Positions 1 through 9,836 of a DNA stretch of 64,000 nt are shown piece after piece. A model generated the notes under the pieces. That model did not search any database. It was not told the origin of the DNA and saw only the letters and a list, made by a program, of their open reading frames with translations. The position numbers and the translations under genes are program-made. The first letter of the stretch is position 1. Every line of letters begins with the position of its first letter. Source of the DNA: Thelonectria olida (taxonomy: Eukaryota; Ascomycota; Sordariomycetes; Hypocreales; Nectriaceae); the NCBI GenBank assembly GCA_020736575.1, contig JAGPYM010000007.1, forward strand, positions 1,860,001 through 1,924,000. The letters run 5' to 3'.

Positions 1-320
1 ATTTTCCCGTAAGCGCGGATGCTGCTGCCATCACAAGAGACTTGATCGCCAAGGCCAATTCCCTCGCTGGGCATGGCGCTGGGAGTATCACGCCTGGCGA
101 GGAACCAGAACTCTCACTCCCTTCAGCTCCCGCGATGGGTGTTCCAGAATCCACTTTGGGTAACGATAACCTAGCTTGGCTCGACCCAAACCAACAGGAT
201 GAATCTGGTCAGTTCAGTCAGTTCATCGATTGGGCACTCTCAGTGGACAGCTTCAACAACTTTGAGCGATTCTTTGAGGCCAGTAACCCTACTGATGCGT
301 GGAGCAATGGGCAGTCATAG
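1..320 (+). CDS. C-terminal end of a probable fungal transcription factor (cut by window edge)
   Basis: The reading frame is open from base 3 and stops at 318-320, so only about 105 C-terminal residues are visible. The text is acidic and rich in Ser, Pro, Asn and Gln, with aromatic-acidic stretches such as WLDPNQQDE and FIDWALSVDSFNNF. That is the usual look of the activation tail of Zn2Cys6 regulators, but no DNA-binding or middle-homology domain lies inside the window. The family call is therefore inference from composition. The gene ends about 200 bp before the stop of the convergent reductase gene, so it sits next to the putative hydroxyproline pair and could regulate it. Confidence 0.45.
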   Translation, partial: FPVSADAAAITRDLIAKANSLAGHGAGSITPGEEPELSLPSAPAMGVPESTLGNDNLAWLDPNQQDESGQFSQFIDWALSVDSFNNFERFFEASNPTDAWSNGQS

Positions 321-516
321 GAAATAAAGTTGAGAACACACTGATACAAGTTGTTCATCAGCATAGCGTCATTTTATGGCCCTTCTATGCTTGCATCTTT
401 AACCCTTATGGTCAAATGTGTAGGAGCTATCCCATCTTAATGTTCGATCAAATATGTGACACATTGTATAGATGTCCTAAGTTTCGAGCCAGAACCAGGC
501 GTGAGAGAGTACCATT

Positions 517-1641
517 TCAGAAATCTTGGATGACCACCCCGAGGCTTCGGTCCCGAGCAAGAGACAGAATCGCGTTGCCAGCCGCAAGATCCGTCGCACT
601 GACTCCGACGACCTTGAAGATCAGAAAGCCTTCCTCGAGGCACAAATCGAAGCGTTCCCGACTAGTGTGCACAATCTGAGAGGGATCCCTATTCCATTCC
701 AAGACCTGGCCAACCTCGATAAGTTCCTCGGGGCCTAGGCCGCTTTGGATGATCTCGCCGGACTTTACTAAGGCCTCAGCAAGATCATCGACTATGACCA
801 TACCTCCCGATCCAGCAATAGCATTGATATCGTTGGTCTTTCCCAAATTGGCCGCGTATTTCAGCATGTCCGGGTCCAGCTCAATCATATCAGCTTGCCA
901 TGAGCCGATGGCCGAGACGAACGGAAGTGATTTTCGTTCTCTGCCCTGTAAGAGATGTGCCAGCGGAAACAAAAACTTCGAAGAGCCAACTGTGCAGAAG
1001 ATAATGTCTGCCTCGCGAAGAATCTCTGCCAAGTGGCCGTTGTATCCAGGCTGAAGGGAACTCAGAACAGTAAATTCAGCTTCAGACTTCCAGTACTGTT
1101 TGTTTTCCTCTTCCACCTTGGTCAGTAACGACTGGGCCCTGCCTTCGGATCGGTTCACAATTGTGATGGTGTGAATTTCCGGCCCCCGAAGAGCCAATGC
1201 CAGTCGTATGTGCCAAAGCGCTTGCTTTCCTGCCCCAAAAACGACAATGTTCTGAGTACTGCGGCGCCGCAAGTAGGGTATCATGGCTGTGAGGGACGTG
1301 CGGTACCCCGTTACTTCCTCTGCGTTGATGACTCCTGTCGGTAGGCCCTTCTCGTCACACAAAGCCAGCATACCGTGAAGTGGTAGCTGGAGATCGGGAG
1401 CAGGCTCGACGGCGATCTTTGTGCCGACAGATGTCGGCGAGGTAAACGGTCTAAAAAGCGTCTTTTGGCCATTGGGTCGAGTGACGATGCCGGGAGGGAG
1501 TTGGTATTGTCTTTCATCCCCAGTGGAAAACTCCATCAGGCAAGCCTCGAGCGTCTTTTGAAAGGATATAATCTCATCTTTAGAAAGATGAATCAGAATC
1601 TCGTGAACGGTAGAATCGCTAAGGACAAGAAAAGGAGCCAT
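517..1641 (-). CDS. Ornithine cyclodeaminase/mu-crystallin family reductase (putative delta1-pyrroline-2-carboxylate reductase)
   Basis: A single uninterrupted frame encodes 374 residues. The Rossmann nucleotide-binding motif GAGKQA lies at about 136-141, following the strand NIVVF. Upstream are the Lys in GTKIAVEP (about 75) and the Arg in GYRTSLTAM (about 114), which match conserved substrate-binding positions of the family. DDLAEAL near the C-terminal third also fits. Family members include ornithine cyclodeaminase, ketimine reductases and NAD(P)H-dependent reductases of delta1-pyrroline-2-carboxylate to L-proline. The last role is favoured here because the divergent neighbour belongs to the superfamily whose dehydratases make that ketimine. 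Alternatives are another cyclic-imine reductase or opine-type enzyme. The family call is firm; the substrate is inference. Confidence 0.85.
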   Translation of the reverse strand: MAPFLVLSDSTVHEILIHLSKDEIISFQKTLEACLMEFSTGDERQYQLPPGIVTRPNGQKTLFRPFTSPTSVGTKIAVEPAPDLQLPLHGMLALCDEKGLPTGVINAEEVTGYRTSLTAMIPYLRRRSTQNIVVFGAGKQALWHIRLALALRGPEIHTITIVNRSEGRAQSLLTKVEEENKQYWKSEAEFTVLSSLQPGYNGHLAEILREADIIFCTVGSSKFLFPLAHLLQGRERKSLPFVSAIGSWQADMIELDPDMLKYAANLGKTNDINAIAGSGGMVIVDDLAEALVKSGEIIQSGLGPEELIEVGQVLEWNRDPSQIVHTSRERFDLCLEEGFLIFKVVGVSATDLAAGNAILSLARDRSLGVVIQDF

Positions 1642-1951
1642 ATTCGTTGGATCAAGAACTTGCTAAGGCTTGGGGTGAAGGATCTTAGTGGGTGTGATGG
1701 CAAGTCCAAAAGTCACAACCAACTCCGTCCAGTTCGTCCTTATCAACCGTTGAATCCCAGATGGAAACGCGGCTCGTCTAACTAAATGTCCCTTCTGAAG
1801 TTCTGGCCCCATGGCGGCAACGCTAACCTCCTGTTGAGAGAGGGCGGGTCGGAAGCCAGCCCGATGATGTCAAACAGCTGCATCGGCCCGCATGAGGGAG
1901 ATCCGCGACGATGGTCAGAAGATGAGTTGGATCAATTTAGACCAAATTTGG

Positions 1952-2040
1952 TTTGACAAGAAGAATAAACCTTCCTCACTCTGAAAAGAAGAAAAAACTT
2001 TCCTTACCTGCTTTGACAAGAAGAAGAAACCTTCCTCACT
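1952..2040. repeat. Pair of 29-bp direct repeats in the divergent promoter
   Basis: Bases 1952-1980 and 2012-2040 are the same 29-bp purine-rich unit, starting TTTGACAAGAAGAA and ending CCTTCCTCACT, with one mismatch. The period is 60 bp. The intervening segment is a weaker, degenerate version of the same AAGAAGAAA...CTTTCC pattern. The array lies between the start codons of the reductase (minus) and the proline-racemase-like gene (plus), so it may be a regulatory repeat or simply a local duplication. Confidence 0.7.
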
Positions 2041-2298
2041 CGTACAGATGAGTGGGTTCAAAAGTCGGTAATCATACCGATGTCGGGGAAGCAGAGCCGA
2101 ACAGTGAAGGATTGACATAGCCGGCATCGACTCCGAGAGAGTGAAAGTACTTTGGATGATGTATAAGACGATACGCTCCCCTTCATCACATTTCGGAGGC
2201 CGAAACCTGACCCTGAAAGGCATCTCTTCCCACAATCTCTGGGTCTTCTTCCTCCTCCTTCTCACAAGACGTTATCAAGCCTCTCTCGAGCCATCACA

Positions 2299-3342
2299 AT
2301 GCCTTTTTCACGCAGCTTCAACGTGGTCGGTATTCACGCGGCCGGCGAAGTCTGCGATGTCATCGTTGGAGGTGTTCTTGACGTTCCCGGGAAGACAATG
2401 TTCGACAAAATGATGCATTTCTGGAAGAAGGAAGATGGACTGCGTCAACTTCTCCTAAACGAGCCACGTGGTCGTGCTGCTATGTGCCACAACCTCATCC
2501 TACCACCATGCAATCCAGAGGCTGACGCTGGATTCATCATCATGGAGCATGAAGAGTACCCCCCTATGTCTGGAGCAAACACTGTAGCCACGGCTACTGT
2601 TCTCCTTGAGACTGGCATGGTCCCCATGAAGGAGCCGACGACGGAGTTGAAGCTCGACACTCCTGCGGGCCTAGTCACCGTGGTAGCAGATTGCGACAAT
2701 GGCAAATGCAAAAGTGTATCATTTCACAATGTGCCTGCTTTTGTGTTTAGTCTGGACCAAGAGATCTTGGTTCCCGGGCTGGGTCCCATCAAGGTCGACA
2801 TTGCTTGGGGAGGGATGATCTATGTCCTCGTCGACGCAACCTCCATCGGTCTCGCAATCAAAAACACAAACGGTGCCAAGATTGTCGAAATCGGCGAGAA
2901 GATCAAGCGGGCCGTTCAAGAGCAAACGAGCCCAGTGCACCCCGAAAACCCCGACATACGCGGCGTCAGCATTCTCGAGTTTACAGAGCCACCGAAGGAG
3001 GAGGAGAGAGGGAAAGTGGCAGTTAATACTGTCGTGGTTTCACCTGGAAGGCTTGACAGAAGCCCTTGCGGGACGGGTACTTGTGCTCGATTAGCTGTCC
3101 TCCATGCAAGAGGTCAACTAGCCGAGGGTGAACCTCTGTATCATCAGAGCATCATTGGAACCGAGTTCATTGGGAGGGTGCATGGGACGACCAGGGTGGG
3201 AGACTACCCTGCCGTCTTCCCTGCTGTGACAGGGAGTGCATGGATTACGAGCTACAAACAAGTTGTTCTCGACAAGACGGATCCGTTCCCAGAGGGATTT
3301 AGAGTAGGAGACTCTTGGGTGTTGGAGGCAGAAAAATTATGA
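2299..3342 (+). CDS. Proline racemase superfamily protein (putative trans-3-hydroxy-L-proline dehydratase)
   Basis: An intronless 347-residue frame starts at an ATG in good context (CACAATG). It shows the family fold signatures: the first active-site loop is PPMSGANT with Ser91 where racemases have the catalytic Cys, and the second is DRSPCGTGTCARL with Cys257 present and Asp253 nearby. The length matches the family (about 330-350). Classical racemases and epimerases use a Cys/Cys pair, and the known trans-3-hydroxyproline dehydratases keep the first Cys and change the second. A Ser/Cys pair with Ala93 in the usual His position therefore argues against plain proline racemase. The divergent delta1-pyrroline-2-carboxylate-reductase-like neighbour supports a 3-hydroxyproline dehydratase. 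The family is certain; the exact reaction is inference. Confidence 0.88.
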   Translation: MPFSRSFNVVGIHAAGEVCDVIVGGVLDVPGKTMFDKMMHFWKKEDGLRQLLLNEPRGRAAMCHNLILPPCNPEADAGFIIMEHEEYPPMSGANTVATATVLLETGMVPMKEPTTELKLDTPAGLVTVVADCDNGKCKSVSFHNVPAFVFSLDQEILVPGLGPIKVDIAWGGMIYVLVDATSIGLAIKNTNGAKIVEIGEKIKRAVQEQTSPVHPENPDIRGVSILEFTEPPKEEERGKVAVNTVVVSPGRLDRSPCGTGTCARLAVLHARGQLAEGEPLYHQSIIGTEFIGRVHGTTRVGDYPAVFPAVTGSAWITSYKQVVLDKTDPFPEGFRVGDSWVLEAEKL

Positions 3343-3599
3343 GAGGGATACATTTTGTCCTTTCGTCTATTCAGTAGCCATATCTAACTCATGACAAATG
3401 CAAAGTGAAATACCCCATCTTATTCTAGACACTCGATGCTGCGGATTCTCGTTGTGGATGAATCAGTCAGTTGTATAACAGTATTAGTCTATGCTTCGCA
3501 ACAACAAAAGGAAATACAAATATAAAAACTCTATGTACCAGCGTCCAGGTTGTTAGTGGTTTCCTTATACATCTATCATACAGGTATCTTAATATCATC

Positions 3600-5075
3600 T
3601 TACACTCGCCTTTCTCTCGCAATTACCTCAAAGTCCTTGTCTGAGCCCTGGGCGGCTTCTTTTTCAACCCATGCTGCGATGTTTGCAACAGCATTGTCGG
3701 GGCTTTCTAAATGGAGTTGGAAGAACCCCTGTAGAAGAGAAGGAGTGAATGTGTCGTCTGGGATGTTGCTCGCAAACTCAGCAGCGAGCTTGTGTAATTC
3801 CTCCTCGCTCAGGTGAGATGTGCAGCCCAGGTCGGGAGAAAACATGCGAATGAACATTTCCTCGGCAGACTTTTGGCTTATTTTCCCCAGAAAGACCTTC
3901 ATATCGACGCGGCCCGGTCGGACCAGCGCACTATCAAGCTGTTCCGGTCGGTTGGTCGTCATGATGACAATGCGTCCTTCCTGCGACCCAACGCCATCCA
4001 AGACATTCAAGAGTCCAGACAAGGTGCAGTTTGGAACGCTGTTGCTGCTGTTTTTACTGTCGACAGAACTCTTCTCCATGTTGGACCGATCTACCCACAC
4101 AGCATCGATGTCTTCAAGTAAGACAACACAGCGGGGTGGGATTTCCTGGAACATCTGCTCCAAGTCGGCGTCGGTTGCGACGCTGGGAACTTTCACTTCG
4201 TAGAGGTCAAGGCCAAACTCGCCTGCAAGTGCAACGGACAATGACGACTTTCCAGTGCCAGGAGGGCCGTAGAAGAGATAGCCCCTGCGATAGGGCATGC
4301 TTCGGCTCTGATATCGCATTTGGGTCTTGGGGTCGAGGTAGTTCCGAATGTCAGCAAGCAGGCTTTGCTTGAGGTCGTTGTCGAAATGAACAGTCTCCAG
4401 GAGTCGGATCGGCTTCCGAGCTTTGGGTTTCCAGGCCAGCCCGTACCGATCCCGAGCGTAGATGATGACAAAAAACTGGGTTTGCTTCTCTGCATGCTCA
4501 CGACAGGTTTCGATGAAGCGCTTAACCGGGTCTACCGACCAGCCGAAGCAGCTGATTGTGATTTCTTCGCCTCCGATGCCATCGTAGCTCGGATCTGACA
4601 AGGAAGCACCGAAGTTCTCGAAAGCGCGCGTCACCATGAGAACATTTCCAGAGTAGCAAATCCATCTCGAATCCCAATGGGGGCAGTACTGAGTCGAGTG
4701 CCGTGTTTTCTTGAGTGCTGCGGCACGATCAGCGTTGGAACGGCTGATGTCAGTGCGGCCAGTGAAGGCTCGATAATGCCGTGATCGGTTGTCTTGGATC
4801 CATTTGACGACGCTGCGGTTCAGAGGATCCCCGCCTGGAATAGTCACGGATGCCAGGAAGAATTGCTTGATCCAGCCGTAGATCTCTCGTGAGCTACGCT
4901 GCAAGAATTTCCAGGCTGTCGGCAACGTTCCGGCGATGGCGAGAAGGGATCCAATTTGAGTAATATCGAGCTCCGACCAACGATAGAAGACATCCTTCAT
5001 CACACCAAGTCCGTGAGACCATGGGTCGAGAAGAAGGTGGCCGCCCGGGCCCCCAGCGTGTAAGTGATATGCCAT
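3600..5075 (-). CDS. BCS1-like AAA ATPase
   Basis: An intronless frame of 491 residues. A weak N-terminal hydrophobic segment (about 38-58) is followed by a BCS1 N-type domain and then the AAA core. The core has Walker A GPPGTGKSS at about 270-278, Walker B VVLLEDIDA at about 317-325, and the sensor/arginine region NRPEQLDSALVRPGRVDMKV near 374-393. BCS1 itself is a mitochondrial inner-membrane AAA protein that translocates the Rieske iron-sulfur protein. Filamentous fungi carry many diverged paralogues, and this one has an atypical N-terminus and a Ser/Asn-rich insertion after Walker B. I therefore call it BCS1-like, with unknown client and uncertain location. The Walker lysine, acidic residues and arginines are intact, so ATPase activity is expected. 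Confidence 0.88.
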   Translation of the reverse strand: MAYHLHAGGPGGHLLLDPWSHGLGVMKDVFYRWSELDITQIGSLLAIAGTLPTAWKFLQRSSREIYGWIKQFFLASVTIPGGDPLNRSVVKWIQDNRSRHYRAFTGRTDISRSNADRAAALKKTRHSTQYCPHWDSRWICYSGNVLMVTRAFENFGASLSDPSYDGIGGEEITISCFGWSVDPVKRFIETCREHAEKQTQFFVIIYARDRYGLAWKPKARKPIRLLETVHFDNDLKQSLLADIRNYLDPKTQMRYQSRSMPYRRGYLFYGPPGTGKSSLSVALAGEFGLDLYEVKVPSVATDADLEQMFQEIPPRCVVLLEDIDAVWVDRSNMEKSSVDSKNSSNSVPNCTLSGLLNVLDGVGSQEGRIVIMTTNRPEQLDSALVRPGRVDMKVFLGKISQKSAEEMFIRMFSPDLGCTSHLSEEELHKLAAEFASNIPDDTFTPSLLQGFFQLHLESPDNAVANIAAWVEKEAAQGSDKDFEVIARERRV

Positions 5076-7178
5076 GTTTCAATGGCTTGGAGATGACCTC
5101 AACTATCAGATTGGTAATTGGGTGAATGTCGCTCAGGGGTCAAGGCTAAGGGGCCTGCTGCAGGGGATGTCGCGCAGGCAAGTAGAAAGAAGGCAGAAGG
5201 ATCCGCCGGAAAGAAAGAGAATCGGATCAATTACATTGGAAATGAGTGACAAGAAAGAGAACAATGAGAGCGGGCAGCTACTACGATGTCAAGCAGGAAT
5301 TAACGCATCTCACCCTCGAAGCTTCGCAAGGAGCCAGATTTGGGAAAAGTTTTTCCAGCCTCTCTGCGACTGAGCCACAGGAGAAGCCACAATTCGGGAG
5401 ACGGATCTGTCCCTTGATCCCAATCAAGTTTAGCTGCTTCTCGCAAATCGGTCAAAGGCGGAGAATCCCTGCGTCGCTCCAGAGCAGATGGAGAGAGTGG
5501 CCAACAACGCAGAAAAGGATGGCCAATATTGAGACCCAGCCAGACAATATTTCTTGAAATCAGTTGAGACATCGGTCGCTATTTCCTCCAGAAGTACCCA
5601 GAGATACCGATGCACACACAAGATCCAAATCATACCTAAAAGTAAGCTTCAGGTCAAGCTTTGCATGGCTTCAAGTTCTTCTGGGAATCCGGGTTATTAC
5701 TTCAGCTCACGGCACGGACATTCATGTCTCGAATCTCACGTCAATTCAGCGGGGCTCTTCCGTCCAAATATCCAACGAGGAGCAGTTAAGGTGGTGGGAT
5801 TCAGGCGCCAAATAGAGAATCCGGGACACGAGTCGGAGCTCAGAGTGAAGCCGTGCTTGGAATGCAACCGTTTTACTGCTCTCCCGTCTTGACGAGATCG
5901 AAAGCAGTCTCAACCTAAACCGCGCTGCCGAGTAACGTCAAGTTGAATGCCTAATTCTCAACTGTCCTTCGTTCGTGTCGATCCCAGTGCTGGCCAAGAA
6001 TGTGGCTATTCCCTTGCCCTTCAAGGAACCAATCTTAAACCGCGCGGCGTGGTTAGCTGCTGATCTCGACAGCCTTATTTGCATGCATAACTTAATTCAA
6101 ATAAACATGTCTCACTTGACGGGTCCAGTCATTCCCGTTCTTGACAAGGCGCCTGACGAAAGATGTCGTGTCTCTCACTCCGGGCAGTCCTCTCCTAAGC
6201 TACCCTACAGCTCCGGAGAGCTGCGTTGGTTCATTCCCCGCTTGAGACCCAACTGCGCGCAATTGGACTCGTTCATCGATCTATTAAGACCCCTGTTCTG
6301 TACAGCGATCCTGGGTGTCGGGAAACCATCTCAAAGCGTGACTTGTGCGTGTCCGCTTCTGCAGGTGTTCGGTGATGATAAAGCGCGCCCCTTTTGCAGT
6401 TGGCCCACACCTGTGTTGACCCTTGCAGCCACCAAACATGTCAAAATACTTAGCGTCTTCCTATTGGCATGGCTACGAAGAGGATGCAGTCAACGTGGAA
6501 TGATGTGCTGATTGCATGGTAGAGATGAGATGAGCTGGCTATCGCAGGACCTCTGCACTCTGCGTCTGCGAGTCCTACGCCGGCAGTTTGGCCCGGGATG
6601 CCCGACTTTCTTTATCGAGTCATCGTTCGCAATGGCAGGTTGCTTCATGTCACCAGCTGAGCGATTTGGCACGTAGCGCTCCATTGCATGCTACTTTGTT
6701 AACGGATGGGCTTGTTTAGTGGAAGAGGGCTTGAAAAGGAGGCTTCTTTCACACTCGGGCTCTTCGAGGCTTTGCTCACTCGAATCCCTTTCCTCATGTG
6801 GTATCGCGCCCACTCAGCCACAAGCCGCTTGCGTATCGCGGCGCTTGACAACCTCCGACCCGACTCAGGCAAGTCTCAAGACCGGCATTTTGAGGCTTAC
6901 AATCGCCGACATCTAACTTCAGCCCTGGTTCACCACCATGGGCTGGAACATTCTTGTGGCTTTTGCAGGGCCGCCATACGATGCGATCATCTTTTGGGGT
7001 TGGGGCAGTAAATTTCTGTGGCCGCCTTCAGCGTCATGTCGGCGCTTGTGACCCCGGTGGCTTGCTCGCCCTCGATTATTATATATACCTTCCTGTGCAA
7101 AGCGTCAACGAATGTAGCTGATTCAGTATCACCGTTCCAAGTCAGACTAACAACGCAAGCCATCAAACTCGAGCAGCC
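5076..7178. other. Intergenic region, 2.1 kb, no supported gene
   Basis: Several short open frames occur on both strands, the longest about 178 codons (5975-6511, plus). None has a recognisable domain, a plausible splice extension or protein-like composition. The right end serves as the promoter of the RTA1-family gene. I see no repeat or RNA gene here. Confidence 0.6.
7080..7087 (+). promoter_or_regulatory. Candidate TATA element of the RTA1-family gene
   Basis: The octamer TATATATA lies about 92 bp upstream of the ATG at 7179, inside an otherwise GC-balanced region. Position and orientation fit a core promoter; there is no experimental support. Confidence 0.4.
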
Positions 7179-8318
7179 ATGGCAGAGGCCAAGTCGCACT
7201 ACGTCTACAAGCCATCTGAGGCACTGGCAGGAGTGGTCGCGGGCCTCTATGGCGTCTGCTTTCTGGCCACGCTGTTTCAGATCATCCGCAAGAGAGCCTG
7301 GGTATGGCTGGTGATGCTGTTGGGTATTGGAAGTGAGTCAAGTCTGCACACCTCAAAGATACTGTGTTAACCCAGCGTGACTAGTGGAAACTGCTGGCTA
7401 CATCGCGCGAGTCTTTTCGGCAAAGGACACAACCGAGAAGAAGCCATACGTTCTTCAGTTCTGTCTTGTCATCCTCGCCCCCGTTCTGATGGCCGGGGTC
7501 ATCTATGTCGTGTTTTCGAGGATTGTTTTCTGGGTCGTGCCCCCAGAGCTGAGGACACTCAAGTTGCTTTGGGTTCCCCGTAAGTGCTGGAGTACCACCG
7601 GGCGAGAACAAGAACAGCAATTAGCTAACAGCCATTGCCCCAGCCCGCTTCATCACCACCCTCTTTGTCGGATTTGACGTCATCGCACTCATACTCCAGA
7701 TGGTTGCCGCTGTCCTCATTTCTGGGACAGATCCGGCCGACTCAAATGCCAAGACGAAGGTCAACCTGGGCAAGAATCTGGGCGAGGCTGGTGTCAGTGT
7801 GCAACTTGCCGGCTTTGGTCTCTTTAGTATTTCGGCCATTCGATTTCACTTTGTGTCGAGGAAATTGGACGGTGATTTTGCAAGGATGAACATGACGAAG
7901 CACGGAATCACCAAGGAGTGGTCTACGCTCCTCCTTGTGGTGAATGCGTCGTGTCTTCTGATCTTGGTGAGTGAATATGGGATAGAAAAAGGTGTTGGTA
8001 ATCCTGAAGAGACTAACCATGGCTCACTAGATTCGATCGATTTACCGCATGATCGAGTTTGGTGGTGGCAAGAATGGTAAGACCCAGCAAGAAGAGTGGT
8101 AGTGAGTCTTTCCATCCCCCATCAACCATTTGAACGTCTCTGACCATGGCCCCAGTATGTATGTTTTCGACACTCTCCCAATCTTCTTGGTCGTACTGCT
8201 CTTTAGCATCTGGTTCCCTGGCAATTTCCTGAAACACCTTGGCTTTCGTCTGCCCAAGGAGCATCGCAGGCTGCCCGATTCAGAGGCGGTGGCCATGGAG
8301 CGCATACCATCAAAGTAG
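7179..8318 (+). CDS. RTA1-like seven-transmembrane lipid/stress-response protein
   Basis: Five exons: 7179-7332, 7385-7579, 7644-7966, 8031-8101 and 8156-8318. Every junction has GT-AG ends (GTGAGT or GTAAGT donors), and the phases close to give a protein of about 300 residues. The spliced text carries family landmarks: IGMETAGYIARVF across intron 1, PRFITTLFVGFDVIALILQ across intron 2, and IRSIYRMIEF before the last helices. About seven hydrophobic helices are visible, with a soluble C-terminal tail. RTA1/RSB1-type proteins are membrane proteins linked to sphingoid-base or sterol-toxin tolerance in yeasts; the substrate of most filamentous-fungal members is unknown. Family call high, function generic. 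Confidence 0.88.
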
Positions 8319-8562
8319 TTCTAATGTGCTTTGGGTACGATGTTCGGTGATGCACCATCGAGTTATCGTCCTTCACCAGCCACAACCAATATTCATAATT
8401 TGACTTCTTGTCTCATAGACGTATCTTATTGCCCGAATATATTTATTTAGTTAGGCCTGAGAACATATCCCACTATAGTGCCTCATTGATTATCTTTGCG
8501 ATGCGTATTCAGGCTGGCGAATGCAACTTGACGTCCAGATAGATCCCTTATATGTGCAGCGA

Positions 8563-9408
8563 TTACTCCAGACTTGTTAGAAAGAGCGTGATATGACTGG
8601 CAACTCCATCAGCATCCTCCAGAGGCATCAAGTGGCCTGAACGTGGAAGGACTACCAACGCAGGGCTGGCAGTGCCGACGTTGGGCAAAACTTGCTTCTT
8701 GACCCTTTCAGGTGTCTCAACACTGTCTGAATCAGACACAATTACGTAGACGGGAGCGGTAATCTCTCGAGCAATGTCATGAATATCCTCAGCCATGCCG
8801 TACTGCGGCCAAGCCAGCTTCGCCCACTGGTTGCCTTTCAGCATGTCTATGACCACGGTGTCAACCACGGCATCGGACAATGATCCAGCGGATAAGACAT
8901 TTCGAGCCACAAATTCTGCGCTCTCGGGAGAATCGTAGGCCCGAAGCTGTTGCTCGCGCATCTCATTGGGCAAGATCAATGGTGTCGGCGGTGCAGGGGC
9001 AACGAGAAATAAGCCGCGTAGGCCGGCAACTCGATTGCGCCCTGTGACAAGTTGGGCGACTTTTGCCCCCATCGAGTGGCCCACAATGACGACCCGGCGC
9101 AAGTTGTAATGGCTGATAACAGCTTCGACATCGTCGGCAAGGTGTTTGATTGAGTAGGCATTTTGATCATCCGGACCAGTTGACCTGCCCCAGCCCCGAA
9201 AGTCCAATGCCAAAGTCCGGTAGGAGTTGGCAAGTTGAGGAATAACCTGAGACCAAGTCGAGGTTGATCCACCCCAAAAATGGAGGAAAACGAGCGTCAA
9301 GGCATCTTCGTGGGCGGACCTGGCTTTGTCATTGGGAGTTGTGCGCACAGCGTGAATCTTGACATCTGGCTGCACTTCGATATTCTCCGAAGTGGTCGCA
9401 AATTCCAT
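8563..9408 (-). CDS. Alpha/beta-fold hydrolase
   Basis: An intronless 281-residue protein of the alpha/beta hydrolase_1 type. Visible elements in order are the oxyanion-hole segment FLHFWGGS (about 41-48), the DFRGWGRS strand-loop (about 69-76), the nucleophile elbow GHSMGA with Ser112, the acidic residue in VSDSDSVETP (Asp226 or Asp228), and the catalytic His in RSGHLMPLE (His259). There is no signal peptide, so it is probably cytosolic. The family includes esterases, epoxide hydrolases, haloperoxidase-like enzymes and lactonases. The sequence alone does not choose between them, and the neighbours (RTA1 and HET genes) give no pathway hint. Confidence 0.85.
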   Translation of the reverse strand: MEFATTSENIEVQPDVKIHAVRTTPNDKARSAHEDALTLVFLHFWGGSTSTWSQVIPQLANSYRTLALDFRGWGRSTGPDDQNAYSIKHLADDVEAVISHYNLRRVVIVGHSMGAKVAQLVTGRNRVAGLRGLFLVAPAPPTPLILPNEMREQQLRAYDSPESAEFVARNVLSAGSLSDAVVDTVVIDMLKGNQWAKLAWPQYGMAEDIHDIAREITAPVYVIVSDSDSVETPERVKKQVLPNVGTASPALVVLPRSGHLMPLEDADGVASHITLFLTSLE

Positions 9409-9836
9409 CTTGGATAGGTACTATGTTGATGTGGTGGTGCGGTTGAGGTGGATGAGGGGGAATAGGGGGAGTCAGAGATGAAGGCGAGTAAACTGTTGGA
9501 GATAAATACTTCAATGGCGGGCTGGGAAGAGATGAAAGTCAAGCTATTAAATAGGCATAGAAATTAGAGACCTTGGAGGAGAGCGTTATGCTAATTGGTC
9601 ATGGAGTGGCGATATGGCTATGATATCCGACGAGGCTCGGAACTTGGCGACTGGGGTCGTTCCGCCCCGAATATGGGCCATTGATTAGGAATCATAGCAC
9701 TTCAGAGTGGCCTATTGCGCCAATTGACGAAACCAGATGGGATCTGATTGAAGATGGATTCTGAGGCACCCAAAAATATGAGGCTGGATGCACATTGGTA
9801 TCCTGCTGCATCTCGGCGTTCGCATTGGACCCAGAC
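9409..9836. other. Intergenic region between hydrolase promoter and HET gene 3' end
   Basis: It contains the upstream region of the alpha/beta hydrolase, with a pyrimidine-rich tract next to its start, and the 3' flank of the HET gene. I see no further gene. Confidence 0.6.

Noticed and set aside
5975..6511. 178-codon open frame in the long gap before the RTA1 gene
   Set aside because: No domain, no consistent hydrophobic pattern, no splice support and no neighbour logic; looks like a chance frame.
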